Origin: Aeromicrobium ginsengisoli
GTDB taxonomy: Bacteria; Actinomycetota; Actinomycetes; Propionibacteriales; Nocardioidaceae
Assembly (NCBI RefSeq): GCF_004134905.2
Contig: NZ_SDPQ02000001.1
Location: 496,001 to 560,000, forward strand
Direction of reading: 5' to 3'
Length of the DNA stretch: 64,000 bases
Shown here: positions 34,600 through 42,962 of the stretch, piece after piece
How the letters are laid out: every line of letters begins with the position of its first letter
Numbering within the stretch: position 1 is the stretch's first letter
Program-made: the position numbers and the translations under genes
The notes under the pieces: model-generated
What the model saw: the letters and a program-made list of their open reading frames with translations, nothing else
Database searches by the model: none
Told to the model about the DNA's origin: nothing

Positions 34600-34645
34600 G
34601 GTCAGACTGTATCGCCCACGCCGTAGCAGTGCCGGATTCGGGCCG

Positions 34646-35623
34646 TCAGACGGCTTCATCCACGCGGTCAGGCTCGTCGACGCACGTGAACGTCTTGCGA
34701 TACTGCTGAGGCGTCGTGCCACGGGCGATCGAGAAGTGGTGACGCAGGGTCGCGGCGTTGCCGAAGCCCACCCGCGAGGCGATCTGCTCGACCGACAGCG
34801 ACGAGTTCTCGAGCAGCTCCTCGGCATGGGCGAGACGCTGGCTCGTGAGCCACTGCAGCGGCGTCGTGCCGGTCTCGTCGCGGAACCGGCGGGCGAACGT
34901 ACGCGGCGACATGTGCGCCTGCGCGGCCAGCTTCTCCACCGAGAGCGGCTCGTCGAGGTGGTCGCTGGCCCAGGCCAGGAGCGGTGCGAGCGTGTCGGCC
35001 TCGGTCTGTCCCATGGGCGTACGGATGAACTGGGCCTGGCCGCCGTCGCGGTGCGGCGCCACGACGATGCGGCGAGCCGTGGTCGTCGCGACCTTGGCGC
35101 CGTACATCTGCCGCATGAGGTGCAGCGAGGCGTCGATGCCGGCGGCGGACCCGGCGCCGGTCATGATGTTGCCCTCCTGGACGTAAAGGACGTCGGGCCG
35201 GACGATCGCCTGGGGATACATGCGCGCCATGCGATCGGTGTAGCGCCAGTGCGTCGTGCACTCGCGGCCGTCGAGCAGGCCCGCCTCCGCGAGCAGGAAC
35301 GCCGCCGAGCAGTGGGCGTAGACCAGGGCGCCTCGCTCGTACGTCTCACGGGCCGCCTCGAGCACCAAAGGGTCGAAGTCGAGGTACTCGTGCTTGGGCG
35401 AGAAGCACACGAGGTCGGCGTCGGCGATCGCGTCGAGGCCGTGCTCGACGTGCAGGTCGAAGCCGGCACGTCCGCGCACCCGCCCGGGCCGCGGCGTGCA
35501 CACGCGAAAGTCGAACACCGGGTTGTCGTCCTCGGGGTGATAAGGCTCGGCCCACACCTCGCAGATCGATCCCAGGCCGAAGGGCTCGGCGCCGTCCTGC
35601 ACCACGACTGCAACGGTCTTCAT
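34646..35623 (-). CDS. GlxA-family regulator (DJ-1/PfpI plus AraC HTH)
   Basis: 325 aa from ATG 35623. Residues 1-170 form a DJ-1/PfpI-like sensor (VAVVVQDGAEPFGLGSICEVW ... YAHCSAAFLLAEAGLLDGRECTTHW, where the nucleophile-elbow Cys is present in HCSAAF). Residues 215-320 are an AraC-type double HTH (LSVEKLAAQAHMSPRTFARRFRDETGTTPLQWLTSQRLAHAEELL ... VEQIASRVGFGNAATLRHHF). It should be an activator of a catabolic or stress gene responding to an unknown ligand. A perfect dyad with TGGCAG repeats just upstream (35674-35689) is the likely autoregulatory site. Confidence 0.85.
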   Translation of the reverse strand: MKTVAVVVQDGAEPFGLGSICEVWAEPYHPEDDNPVFDFRVCTPRPGRVRGRAGFDLHVEHGLDAIADADLVCFSPKHEYLDFDPLVLEAARETYERGALVYAHCSAAFLLAEAGLLDGRECTTHWRYTDRMARMYPQAIVRPDVLYVQEGNIMTGAGSAAGIDASLHLMRQMYGAKVATTTARRIVVAPHRDGGQAQFIRTPMGQTEADTLAPLLAWASDHLDEPLSVEKLAAQAHMSPRTFARRFRDETGTTPLQWLTSQRLAHAEELLENSSLSVEQIASRVGFGNAATLRHHFSIARGTTPQQYRKTFTCVDEPDRVDEAV

Positions 35624-35673
35624 GGGTCGAGCATCCCGGACAGATGGCAGAAAATCAACGCACACTGGCATTC

Positions 35674-35689
35674 CTGCCACTGGTGGCAG
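35674..35689. promoter_or_regulatory. Palindromic operator between the GlxA-type gene and a small membrane gene
   Basis: CTGCCAC-TG-GTGGCAG is a perfect dyad (7-bp arms, 2-bp centre). Further TGGCAG/TGGCAT half-sites occur at about 35645 and 35666. Position between divergent genes and the repeated half-site fit binding by the neighbouring AraC-type protein. Confidence 0.5.
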
Positions 35690-35716
35690 CATCTTCAACG
35701 GACGAGAATTACTGCC

Positions 35717-35854
35717 ATGCTCATCCTCCTGATCACGCTCCTGGTCATCGCCACCGGGGTCGCACTCGCCGTGCTGATCCCGAAAGACGGGTATGGAACC
35801 CGTCCCGGTCCTCGCAGCCACCTGGACTCGTTCCCGCCCAACAGCTTCGTGTGA
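35717..35854 (+). CDS. 45-aa membrane microprotein
   Basis: 45 aa from ATG 35717. One transmembrane helix at residues 2-21 (LILLITLLVIATGVALAVLI), then a short hydrophilic tail (PKDGYGTRPGPRSHLDSFPPNSFV). Weak GGACGAG upstream. It ends 13 bp before a perfect bidirectional terminator, which supports a real transcript, and it is divergent from the GlxA-type regulator across the operator. Function unknown. Confidence 0.55.
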   Translation: MLILLITLLVIATGVALAVLIPKDGYGTRPGPRSHLDSFPPNSFV

Positions 35855-35867
35855 CGCCCCGAACGTC

Positions 35868-35901
35868 AAGAACCCCCGGTCCGTGTGGACCGGGGGTTCT
35901 T
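35868..35901. terminator. Bidirectional terminator
   Basis: AAGAACCCCCGGTCC (35868-35882), GTGT loop, perfect complement (35887-35901). It has A-run/T-run edges on both strands, so it serves the small membrane gene and rpsA, whose 3' ends converge here. Confidence 0.85.
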
Positions 35902-35917
35902 GGCGTGGGGCGAGGTG

Positions 35918-37384
35918 TTACTCGCCGCCCGTGAGCTTCTCGCGGAGCGCCTGCAGCGCCTCGTCCGAGGCCAGCGAGCCCTCCTGCTGCGGAGCGTCGT
36001 CACCGGCTGCGGTGTCCGAGGAGTAGTTGGCCGCTTCGGAAGCCTCGATGCCGGCCTTCTCGGCCTCCTCGATCTGCTTCTTGTGGGCTTCCCAGCGCTC
36101 GTGCGCCTCGGCGTACTGCTTCTCCCACGTGGCGCGGGCCTCGTCGAAGCCCTCCTGCCACTCGCCGGTCTCGGGATCGAAACCTTCGGGGTAGATGTAG
36201 TTGCCATCGGCGTCGTAGGACGACGTCATGCCGTAGAGCGTCGGGTCGAAGTCATCGCTGACTGCGGCCTCCGTCTCGTTGGCCTGCTTGAGCGACAGCG
36301 AGATGCGGCGACGCTCGAGGTCGATGTCGATGATCTTGACCATGACGCTGTCGCCGATCTGGACGACCTGCTCGGGGATCTCGACGTGACGCTCGGCGAG
36401 CTCGGAGATGTGCACCAGGCCCTCGATGCCCTCCTCGACGCGGACGAACGCACCGAAGGGGACCAGCTTGGTCGCCTTGCCCGGCACGATCTGGCCGATC
36501 TGGTGCGTACGGGCGAAGTGCTGCCAGGGGTCTTCCTGCGTCGCCTTGAGCGACAGCGAGACGCGCTCGCGGTCCATGTCGACGTCGAGCACCTCGACGG
36601 TGACCTCGTCGCCGACCTGGACGACCTCGTTGGGGTGGTCGATGTGCTTCCAGGACAGCTCGGACACGTGGACGAGTCCGTCGACGCCACCGAGGTCCAC
36701 GAACGCACCGAAGTTGACGATCGAGGAGATGACGCCCTTGCGGACCTGCCCCTTCTGGAGCTCGGTGAGGAAGTTCTGGCGCACGGCCGACTGGGTCTGC
36801 TCGAGCCAGGCACGGCGCGACAGGACCACGTTGTTGCGGTTCTTGTCGAGCTCGATGATCTTGGCCTCGATCTTCTGACCGATGTAGGGGTCGAGGTCGC
36901 GCACGCGGCGCATCTCGACCAGCGACGCCGGCAGGAAGCCGCGCAGACCGATGTCCATGATCAGGCCGCCCTTGACGACCTCGATGACGGTGCCCTCGAC
37001 CACGCCGTCCTCGGCCTTGATCTTCTCGATGTCGCCCCACGCGCGCTCGTACTGCGCACGCTTCTTCGACAGGATGAGGCGGCCTTCCTTGTCCTCCTTC
37101 TGGAGGACGAGGGCTTCGACGTTGTCGCCGACGGAGACGACCTCGTTGGGGTCGACGTCGTGCTTGATCGAAAGTTCGCGGGAGGGGATGACGCCCTCGG
37201 TCTTGTAGCCGATGTCGAGGAGAACCTCGTCACGGTCCACCTTGACGATGACACCTTCGACGATGTCGCCGTCGTTGAAGTACTTGATGGTGAGGTCAAT
37301 TGCGGCGAGGAAGTCTTCCTCAGAGCCGATGTCGTTGACGGCGACCTGTGGTGCTACGTGGGGTGTGGCGAGACTGCTTGACAT
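35918..37384 (-). CDS. rpsA: Small ribosomal subunit protein bS1
   Basis: 488 aa, actinobacterial size. Four S1 RNA-binding repeats are visible: DGDIVEGVIVKVDRDEVLLDIGYKTEG, DGVVEGTVIEVVKGGLIMDIGLRGFLPAS, KGQVRKGVISSIVNFGAFVDLGGVDGLVHVSELSW and IGQIVPGKATKLVPFGAFVRVEEGIEGLVHISELA. An acidic C-terminal tail of about 120 residues follows. It brings mRNA to the 30S subunit; leaderless genes, apparently frequent in this genome, do not need it. The 207-bp region before the aminopeptidase gene is upstream of it and should hold its promoter. Ends at the bidirectional terminator. Confidence 0.95.
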   Translation of the reverse strand: MSSSLATPHVAPQVAVNDIGSEEDFLAAIDLTIKYFNDGDIVEGVIVKVDRDEVLLDIGYKTEGVIPSRELSIKHDVDPNEVVSVGDNVEALVLQKEDKEGRLILSKKRAQYERAWGDIEKIKAEDGVVEGTVIEVVKGGLIMDIGLRGFLPASLVEMRRVRDLDPYIGQKIEAKIIELDKNRNNVVLSRRAWLEQTQSAVRQNFLTELQKGQVRKGVISSIVNFGAFVDLGGVDGLVHVSELSWKHIDHPNEVVQVGDEVTVEVLDVDMDRERVSLSLKATQEDPWQHFARTHQIGQIVPGKATKLVPFGAFVRVEEGIEGLVHISELAERHVEIPEQVVQIGDSVMVKIIDIDLERRRISLSLKQANETEAAVSDDFDPTLYGMTSSYDADGNYIYPEGFDPETGEWQEGFDEARATWEKQYAEAHERWEAHKKQIEEAEKAGIEASEAANYSSDTAAGDDAPQQEGSLASDEALQALREKLTGGE

Positions 37385-37591
37385 AGAGGAGTTGCTCCGA
37401 TGGATGGGTGGAATTGTCGGGCACGTCTGACAGCCCTTGGATCGTGATGAGTCGAGAAGAGGTGCCCACCAAGGTTTCTGCGGGCTTCGCCCGACATGGG
37501 CACGAGCACGGGCCTGCTCTGTCCGAGGTACGTACAGGCCATCAGCGCACCTCCAATCGTACGCGACGGGGGTCCTGCACGGGAAGGCGGG

Positions 37592-38848
37592 TCAGGCGGG
37601 CGACAAGAACGCCGAGAGCGCACGGGCGTAGGTGTCGACATCCGCCGCGCCCATGAGCTCACGCGCCGAGTGCATGGCAAGCTGCGGAGCGCCGACGTCG
37701 ATCGTCAGCATCCCCGTACGCGCGGCGCTGAGCGGGCCGATCGTCGAGCCGCACGGTAGGTCGGCGCGGTGCTCGTAGCGCTGCAGTGGCACCCCCGCCT
37801 GCTCGGCGGCGAGGGCGAACACTGCGGCGCCGGGCGCATCCGTGGCGTAGCGGAGGTTGACGTTGACCTTGAGCACCGGTCCCCCGCCGATCGCGATGTG
37901 ATGCAGGGCCTCGTGCCGCTCGGCGTAGTTGGGGTGCGTCGCGTGCGCCATGTCGCCGGACGCGCAGACCGAGGAGGCGATCGCGCGGTGGTAGTCGTCG
38001 CGCGTGCCGCCGTCGGCGAGCACGATGCGCTCGAGCACGGTGGCGATGAGGTCCGACTGGGCGCCGCGCTCCGAGGTGCTGCCGACCTCTTCGTGGTCGA
38101 ACAGAGCCAGGACCGGCCGGATGCCGTCCACAGGCGGGGCGTCGAGCAAGGCCCGCAGCCCGGCGAAGCAGGTGACCTGGTTGTCGAGCCTCGGCGCCGA
38201 GACGAGCTCCGTGCGCGCACCGGTCAAGGCGCTCGGCGTGGCGTCGTGCGCCATGAGCTCGAAGCCCAGGATGTCGCCGCGGTCGACGCCGGCCTGACCG
38301 GCCACGAGCTCGAGGAACTCGCCGGGCTGGGTCGACCAGATCGCGTTGAGGTGGCGCTGCGGGTCGAGCTCGACGCCCTTGCGCTCGGCCGAGAGATGGA
38401 TCGCCAGCTGCGGCACGCGGAGCACCGGCTCATCGATGTGGATCAGGCGCTCGGTGCCGTCCCGCAGCGCCAGCCGGCCGGCGACGCCGAGGTCGCGGTC
38501 GAGCCACGAGTTGAGCCACGCGCCGCCGTAGGGCTCGAGAGCCACGACGCCGAGGCCCTCGGGCGACAGGTCGTGGTGCTGCTTGAGCCGCAGGTTGGGG
38601 CTGTCGGTGTGACCGCCCACGACGCGAAAGGCGTCACCTGGCGCCTGGCTCGCCTCGGTCGACCACGCGACCAGCGATCCACCGCGGATGACGTAGTGCC
38701 GCCCTGGCCCGGTCGGCCAGGTGTCCTGCTCGCGGATCCGGACGTAGCCCGCCGTCTCGAGCTCGGCCGCGACAGTCTCGCAGACGTGGAACGGGGTCGG
38801 TGAGCGGTCGACGAAGGTGCACAGCGCGGCAGCGGGAGCGACGGTCAT
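37592..38848 (-). CDS. apeB: M18-family aminopeptidase
   Basis: 418 aa, close to the usual 430. M18 signatures: [24 protein letters not shown] at the N-terminus, [13 protein letters not shown] (zinc His/Asp), [15 protein letters not shown] (bridging Asp), [17 protein letters not shown] (catalytic Glu pair), [18 protein letters not shown] and the C-terminal [25 protein letters not shown] (zinc His). It is a cytosolic dodecameric aspartyl-type aminopeptidase that trims N-terminal residues. Monocistronic, upstream of rpsA on the same strand with 207 bp between. Confidence 0.9.
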   Translation of the reverse strand: MTVAPAAALCTFVDRSPTPFHVCETVAAELETAGYVRIREQDTWPTGPGRHYVIRGGSLVAWSTEASQAPGDAFRVVGGHTDSPNLRLKQHHDLSPEGLGVVALEPYGGAWLNSWLDRDLGVAGRLALRDGTERLIHIDEPVLRVPQLAIHLSAERKGVELDPQRHLNAIWSTQPGEFLELVAGQAGVDRGDILGFELMAHDATPSALTGARTELVSAPRLDNQVTCFAGLRALLDAPPVDGIRPVLALFDHEEVGSTSERGAQSDLIATVLERIVLADGGTRDDYHRAIASSVCASGDMAHATHPNYAERHEALHHIAIGGGPVLKVNVNLRYATDAPGAAVFALAAEQAGVPLQRYEHRADLPCGSTIGPLSAARTGMLTIDVGAPQLAMHSARELMGAADVDTYARALSAFLSPA

Positions 38849-38931
38849 AGGAATCTCACCCTAGAACACCCGGCCACGCCGGACGGGGTGGCGCCGCGAC
38901 TCCCATCGCGACGCCACCGTCCTGGGCGTGC

Positions 38932-41037
38932 CTAGATCAGGCCGCGCCGCCGGATCGCGGCGAAGCCACCAGCGGCGACCATCAGCGCGATCGCTGCGAG
39001 ACCCCGCTTGAGGTTGGCTGCGTCCGCGCCGTCCTCACCTGCGATCTCGAACTTGTACGCCGTCAGAGCCGTTGCACCTTCGGGGCTGCCGTACGGCTGC
39101 GCGGACGTGGCGCGCTTGGCGCCGGCCTCGAGCAGTGCGTAGCGCTGGCCGAAGTCCATCGCGGTCTCGTTGCCGGACTCGACGACCTTGCTGGTGCCCT
39201 CCTTGGAGAGCCGGTCAGCACCTTCGGGCAGTGCCGGAGCACCCTCAGCGGCGGTGTCGAGACCGGTCTTGAGCTCCACCAGGCCGTTGCTGAGCTTCGA
39301 CGACCCTGCGGTCAGCTCACCCATCTTGCCGTCGACGGTCTTGGCGCCGTCGCTGAGCTCGGTCGCCTTTCCGTCGAGGGTGTCGGCGCCAGACTTCAGG
39401 TCGCCGGTCCCCGCCTTGAGCTTGTTGGCACCCGCCGAGAGCTCTCCAAGACCATCGGCCAAGGCTGCACCACCGTCCTGGAGCTGGTCGACGCCCTTCC
39501 GGAGGGCCGCGACGCCCTTCTTGAGCGATCCGCCATCACCGGTGGCTCCGGAAACCCCGGTTGAGATCGCATCGCCACCACCCTTGATGCCGGCAAGACC
39601 GGTCTTGACCGAGCCCGTGAGGCCGCCCTTGACCGTTGCAACGCCCGACTTGGCGCCACTCAGCAGCGCGGTCAGCTGCGCCTTCTGTGTGGGATCCGCA
39701 ACGTTCGCAGCCACAGCCAGCGCCTGATCGAGGGCTCCGGTCACCTGGTCCAGCCCCGGGGCGAGCTGGTTGTCGATCGCGCTGATGAGCGCTGCCGCTC
39801 CGCCCGAGATCTGGTTGGCACCGGGAACCACCTGGCCGTTGAGCTGGGTCAGTCCGGCGTCGACCTGAGCCAAACCATCTGCGACGGTCTTGAGACCTCC
39901 GAGCAGAGCCGGCGCCTTGGATCCGGCCTGCTCGAGGCCATCGGACAGCGCGCCGGCGCCATCGTTGAGCTGGTCGGCTCCGTCAGCCAGCTTCCCGGTG
40001 CCCTCCTTCTGCAGCTTGGAGGCACCTGCGGCGACCTCGCTCGTGCCTTCAGCCCGCAGCTTCGCCGCGCCAGCGTTCAGCTCACCGCCGCCGGCGGAGA
40101 GCTGGTTGGCGCCGTCCTGCAGCTTGAGGATGCCGGCGACCAGGTCGCTCGCACCGTCGCGCAGCTTGAGGACGTTGGCGTTGATCTCGGTCGCCCCGGC
40201 GGTCAGGTCCTGGCCCGTCTCGGCGCCACCCTTGTATGCCTCGGCGCCACCCTTGAACGAGACGTTCTCGAGCGGGTTGACCGGCAGCGCCGAGATGTCG
40301 GCCTTGGGGATCGTCGCGTCCTTGACCTTGGCCGTGTAACCGATCTCGGCCGTCGCCTTCCCGATCGGCGGGATCAGCGTCATCGTGAACGACAGCATCG
40401 TGCCGCCACGACCGTCGCCGGCCGCGTTGGCGCCATCGGGGACGACCTTGGTGAAGTTGGACGGCAGCGTCGTGTCGAGCGTGCCGACCATCGGGACGAC
40501 GACCTCTTGCGGCGAGGTCACGGTCTTGCCCTCACCGTTGGTGTACGGGACGTCCTCGGTCGTGCCGGTGACGTTGGTGACGACGTAGCGGACCTCGAGC
40601 GTGCCGGACTTGCCGACGACGTCCTTCGGATCCATCTTCTTCCCGTCGAGGGTGTAGGTGACCTTGATGTCGAGCGGGAGCTTCTTGGTGAAGTCCGAGA
40701 CCGAGCGGTACTTCTTGGTGCCGTCGACGTCGGTCTTGATGCGCACCGCACCGTCGCGGACGTCGTAGCCGCCGAAGCCGTCGAGGTTGCGCAGGCCCTT
40801 GGTCGAGATCGGGTTCGCGACGTCGACCTTGCCCTTGCCGGTCAGCACGAGCTGCTCGTAGACGCGCTGGGCGTCGATCTTGCCCGACGCGTCCATCGCG
40901 ACCTGGACCGTCTCGGTGTTGGACACCTTCACGTCGTCGGACCCCGCAGCGTACGCGCCCGGAGCCAACGCGGCTGCCGACAGGGAGAAGACGCCGATCG
41001 CGAGGACCGCGCTGCGCGTGCGGATGGGGTTCCTCAT
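38932..41037 (-). CDS. Secreted coiled repeat protein with C-terminal membrane anchor
   Basis: 701 aa. Signal peptide at 1-30, globular beta-rich part about 35-260, then nearly 400 residues of heptad-like repeats of the form 'L.DGA..L..G...L' (QDGANQLSAGGGELNAGAAKL, ADGADQLNDGAGALSDGL, and so on), and a final transmembrane helix plus RRRG (GLAAIALMVAAGGFAAIRRRGLI). The same repeat style occurs in YhgE/Pip-type proteins. It should form a long helical rod outside the membrane, anchored at its C-terminus. Coupled to the upstream membrane-protein gene by a 4-nt overlap (41034-41037). Function unknown; a wall-spanning or adhesion role is inference. Confidence 0.75.
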   Translation of the reverse strand: MRNPIRTRSAVLAIGVFSLSAAALAPGAYAAGSDDVKVSNTETVQVAMDASGKIDAQRVYEQLVLTGKGKVDVANPISTKGLRNLDGFGGYDVRDGAVRIKTDVDGTKKYRSVSDFTKKLPLDIKVTYTLDGKKMDPKDVVGKSGTLEVRYVVTNVTGTTEDVPYTNGEGKTVTSPQEVVVPMVGTLDTTLPSNFTKVVPDGANAAGDGRGGTMLSFTMTLIPPIGKATAEIGYTAKVKDATIPKADISALPVNPLENVSFKGGAEAYKGGAETGQDLTAGATEINANVLKLRDGASDLVAGILKLQDGANQLSAGGGELNAGAAKLRAEGTSEVAAGASKLQKEGTGKLADGADQLNDGAGALSDGLEQAGSKAPALLGGLKTVADGLAQVDAGLTQLNGQVVPGANQISGGAAALISAIDNQLAPGLDQVTGALDQALAVAANVADPTQKAQLTALLSGAKSGVATVKGGLTGSVKTGLAGIKGGGDAISTGVSGATGDGGSLKKGVAALRKGVDQLQDGGAALADGLGELSAGANKLKAGTGDLKSGADTLDGKATELSDGAKTVDGKMGELTAGSSKLSNGLVELKTGLDTAAEGAPALPEGADRLSKEGTSKVVESGNETAMDFGQRYALLEAGAKRATSAQPYGSPEGATALTAYKFEIAGEDGADAANLKRGLAAIALMVAAGGFAAIRRRGLI

Positions 41038-41573
41038 GACGACACCTCCTCGCGGTGGCGGGACGCCTCTTCGCGCTGACGGGTCTCGACGACCTCTTCA
41101 CCGAGCAGGATCGAGCCGACGACACCCATCGCCGATGCGAGCAGCACGGTGGTGGCGGCGGTCGGGGCATCGGTCAGGAACAACGACGGCGAAGCGGCGT
41201 ACGTCTGCTCGTAGGCACCGACCATCGCGGCGCCACCGACCAGGATCGCCCAGAGCGGCACGCGGCTGCCCGTGGCGACCGAGACCAGCATGGCGACGAT
41301 GATCACGCCGAAGACCGCGACGGCCTGGGCCGTGTCGGTGTCCGGCAGGACGCCGGCTCGCAGGGCGTAGCCGACGTAGGCGATGACGAAGCCGGCGGCG
41401 AAGCCGAGCAGGCGCTCGACCAGCGAGCGATCGGGTACGAGACCGATGACGGCGCCGAGCGTGATCCCCAGCAGCGCGACCTGATCGAGGTCGAGGCCGA
41501 ACATATGCCCGAACGCGATCGTCAGCGCACCGAAGACCGCGAGCACGGCTCCCTTGATGACACGTGAATTCAT
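41034..41573 (-). CDS. Integral membrane protein, partner of the coiled protein
   Basis: 179 aa from ATG 41573 (a GTG five codons upstream is possible). Five or so hydrophobic segments: VIKGAVLAVFGALTIAFGHMFG, VALLGITLGAVIGLV, LLGFAAGFVIAYVGYAL, VAVFGVIIVAMLVSVATG and PLWAILVGGAAMVGAYE, with a sixth near the end. The C-terminal tail is charged (ETRQREEASRHREEV). No family recognised with certainty. The ATGA overlap with the 701-aa gene implies joint synthesis, perhaps as a membrane complex. Confidence 0.65.
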   Translation of the reverse strand: MNSRVIKGAVLAVFGALTIAFGHMFGLDLDQVALLGITLGAVIGLVPDRSLVERLLGFAAGFVIAYVGYALRAGVLPDTDTAQAVAVFGVIIVAMLVSVATGSRVPLWAILVGGAAMVGAYEQTYAASPSLFLTDAPTAATTVLLASAMGVVGSILLGEEVVETRQREEASRHREEVSS

Positions 41574-41724
41574 GATTGTGTGCAGCACTAGGTGGCGCCC
41601 CTCAGCGCACGTGAGTCCTAGCTGCTGACTCCCTCCAGCACGTATTTGACCATGTCAGCGGGTCACCCACGAAATCTCCGCGTAACCTCGGGGCACTTTC
41701 GTCGTTGGCGCGCCGGATGCGGCT

Positions 41725-42951
41725 GTGACCGCAGGAGTTCCGTACGCTGTCGAGGTGACCTCGAGGACCACGCGCGCGACGATGACGGGCGGGACCCTCG
41801 TGGCAGCCGGGATGATGACGATGAACATCGCCGTCTACGGGTTCAACGTCATCGCGGCACGGGCCTTGCTGCCCAAGGAGTTCGGTGCCCTCACGGCGTT
41901 GTTCGGCATCCTGCTGGTCGGCTCCGTGGCGTCATTGGGCCTGCAGGCGGTCACGGCTCGACGGCTCGCGATCGACCCCGCGAACCGCGACGCCATCATC
42001 GACGCGACCGTCAGGGTCACGGTCATCGTCGCGTCTGCTGTCGGCCTGCTCGTCGCGGCGTCGACCGTCGTCCTCACCCCCGTGCTCAAGCTCGACAGCC
42101 ACTGGGCGGTGCTCCTGTGCGGAGCGACGCTCGTGCCGCTGACCGTCATGGGCGCCGAGTCCGGCATCGCACAAGGGACCGCCCGATGGGGTGCCCTCAC
42201 CGCGATCTACGTCGGCAACGGGCTGGGACGCCTGCTCGGCGGAGCGCTCGCCCTCGTCATCTCCCCCAGCGTCAACTCCGCGATGATCGGCATCGCGATC
42301 GGGTCCTGGCTGCCCGCACTCGCCGGTGCCCGCCTGATGATCGGTCATGGCAACGGCGCGACGATCAGCCGTCGCCCGCTGCTGAAGGAGGCGCTGTTCT
42401 CGACGCACGCACTTCTGGCGTACTTCGTGCTCAGCAACCTCGACTCATTGATCGCCCGCAACCGATTCGACGAGCACGAGAGCGGCCTGTATGCCTCGGG
42501 GCTCATCCTCGCGAAGGCGGCGCTGTTCTTCCCGCAGTTCGTCAGTGTCGTGCTGTTCCCCGACCTGGCTCGAGCGACGACGCACCACGCCAGGTTGCGC
42601 GCGGTCTCGCTGGTCGCCGGCTTCGGCACCCTCGCCGTGCTCGCGACTGCCGCGCTCCCCCGCGTCGCGCTGATCCTCGTCGGCGGTCATCAGTACGACG
42701 AGGTCATGGGGCGGCTGTGGCTGTTCGCGGTCGCCGGTTCGTGCCTCGCGATCGTGCACCTGCTGGTGTTCGACGCCCTGGCCCGGCACGCCCACGGCAT
42801 CGTCGTGATGATCTGGGGCGCGGTGGTCGCGGTGCTCGCCGCGGCGTACGGGCTGGGGGTCGGCATCACCGGCCTCGTCCTCACCGTCGCGCTGGTTGCA
42901 GCAGGCCTGGCGGCCGCGGTGTTCGTGTTCGCCCCGAGCCACCCGCGGTAG
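41725..42951 (+). CDS. Polysaccharide flippase-like (MOP superfamily) transporter
   Basis: 408 aa from GTG 41725; GTG 41755 with TACGCT six bases before it is an attractive leaderless alternative. About 12 hydrophobic segments spread over the length, beginning ATMTGGTLVAAGMMTMNIAVYGFNVIAARALLPKEFGALTALFGILLV, the usual N-terminus of Wzx/oligosaccharide flippases. It would move a lipid-linked sugar unit across the membrane. No glycosyltransferase genes are adjacent, so the substrate is unknown. Its 3' end is 11 bp from the convergent polA stop. Confidence 0.78.
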   Translation: MTAGVPYAVEVTSRTTRATMTGGTLVAAGMMTMNIAVYGFNVIAARALLPKEFGALTALFGILLVGSVASLGLQAVTARRLAIDPANRDAIIDATVRVTVIVASAVGLLVAASTVVLTPVLKLDSHWAVLLCGATLVPLTVMGAESGIAQGTARWGALTAIYVGNGLGRLLGGALALVISPSVNSAMIGIAIGSWLPALAGARLMIGHGNGATISRRPLLKEALFSTHALLAYFVLSNLDSLIARNRFDEHESGLYASGLILAKAALFFPQFVSVVLFPDLARATTHHARLRAVSLVAGFGTLAVLATAALPRVALILVGGHQYDEVMGRLWLFAVAGSCLAIVHLLVFDALARHAHGIVVMIWGAVVAVLAAAYGLGVGITGLVLTVALVAAGLAAAVFVFAPSHPR

Positions 42952-42962
42952 TCCGCAGCGGG

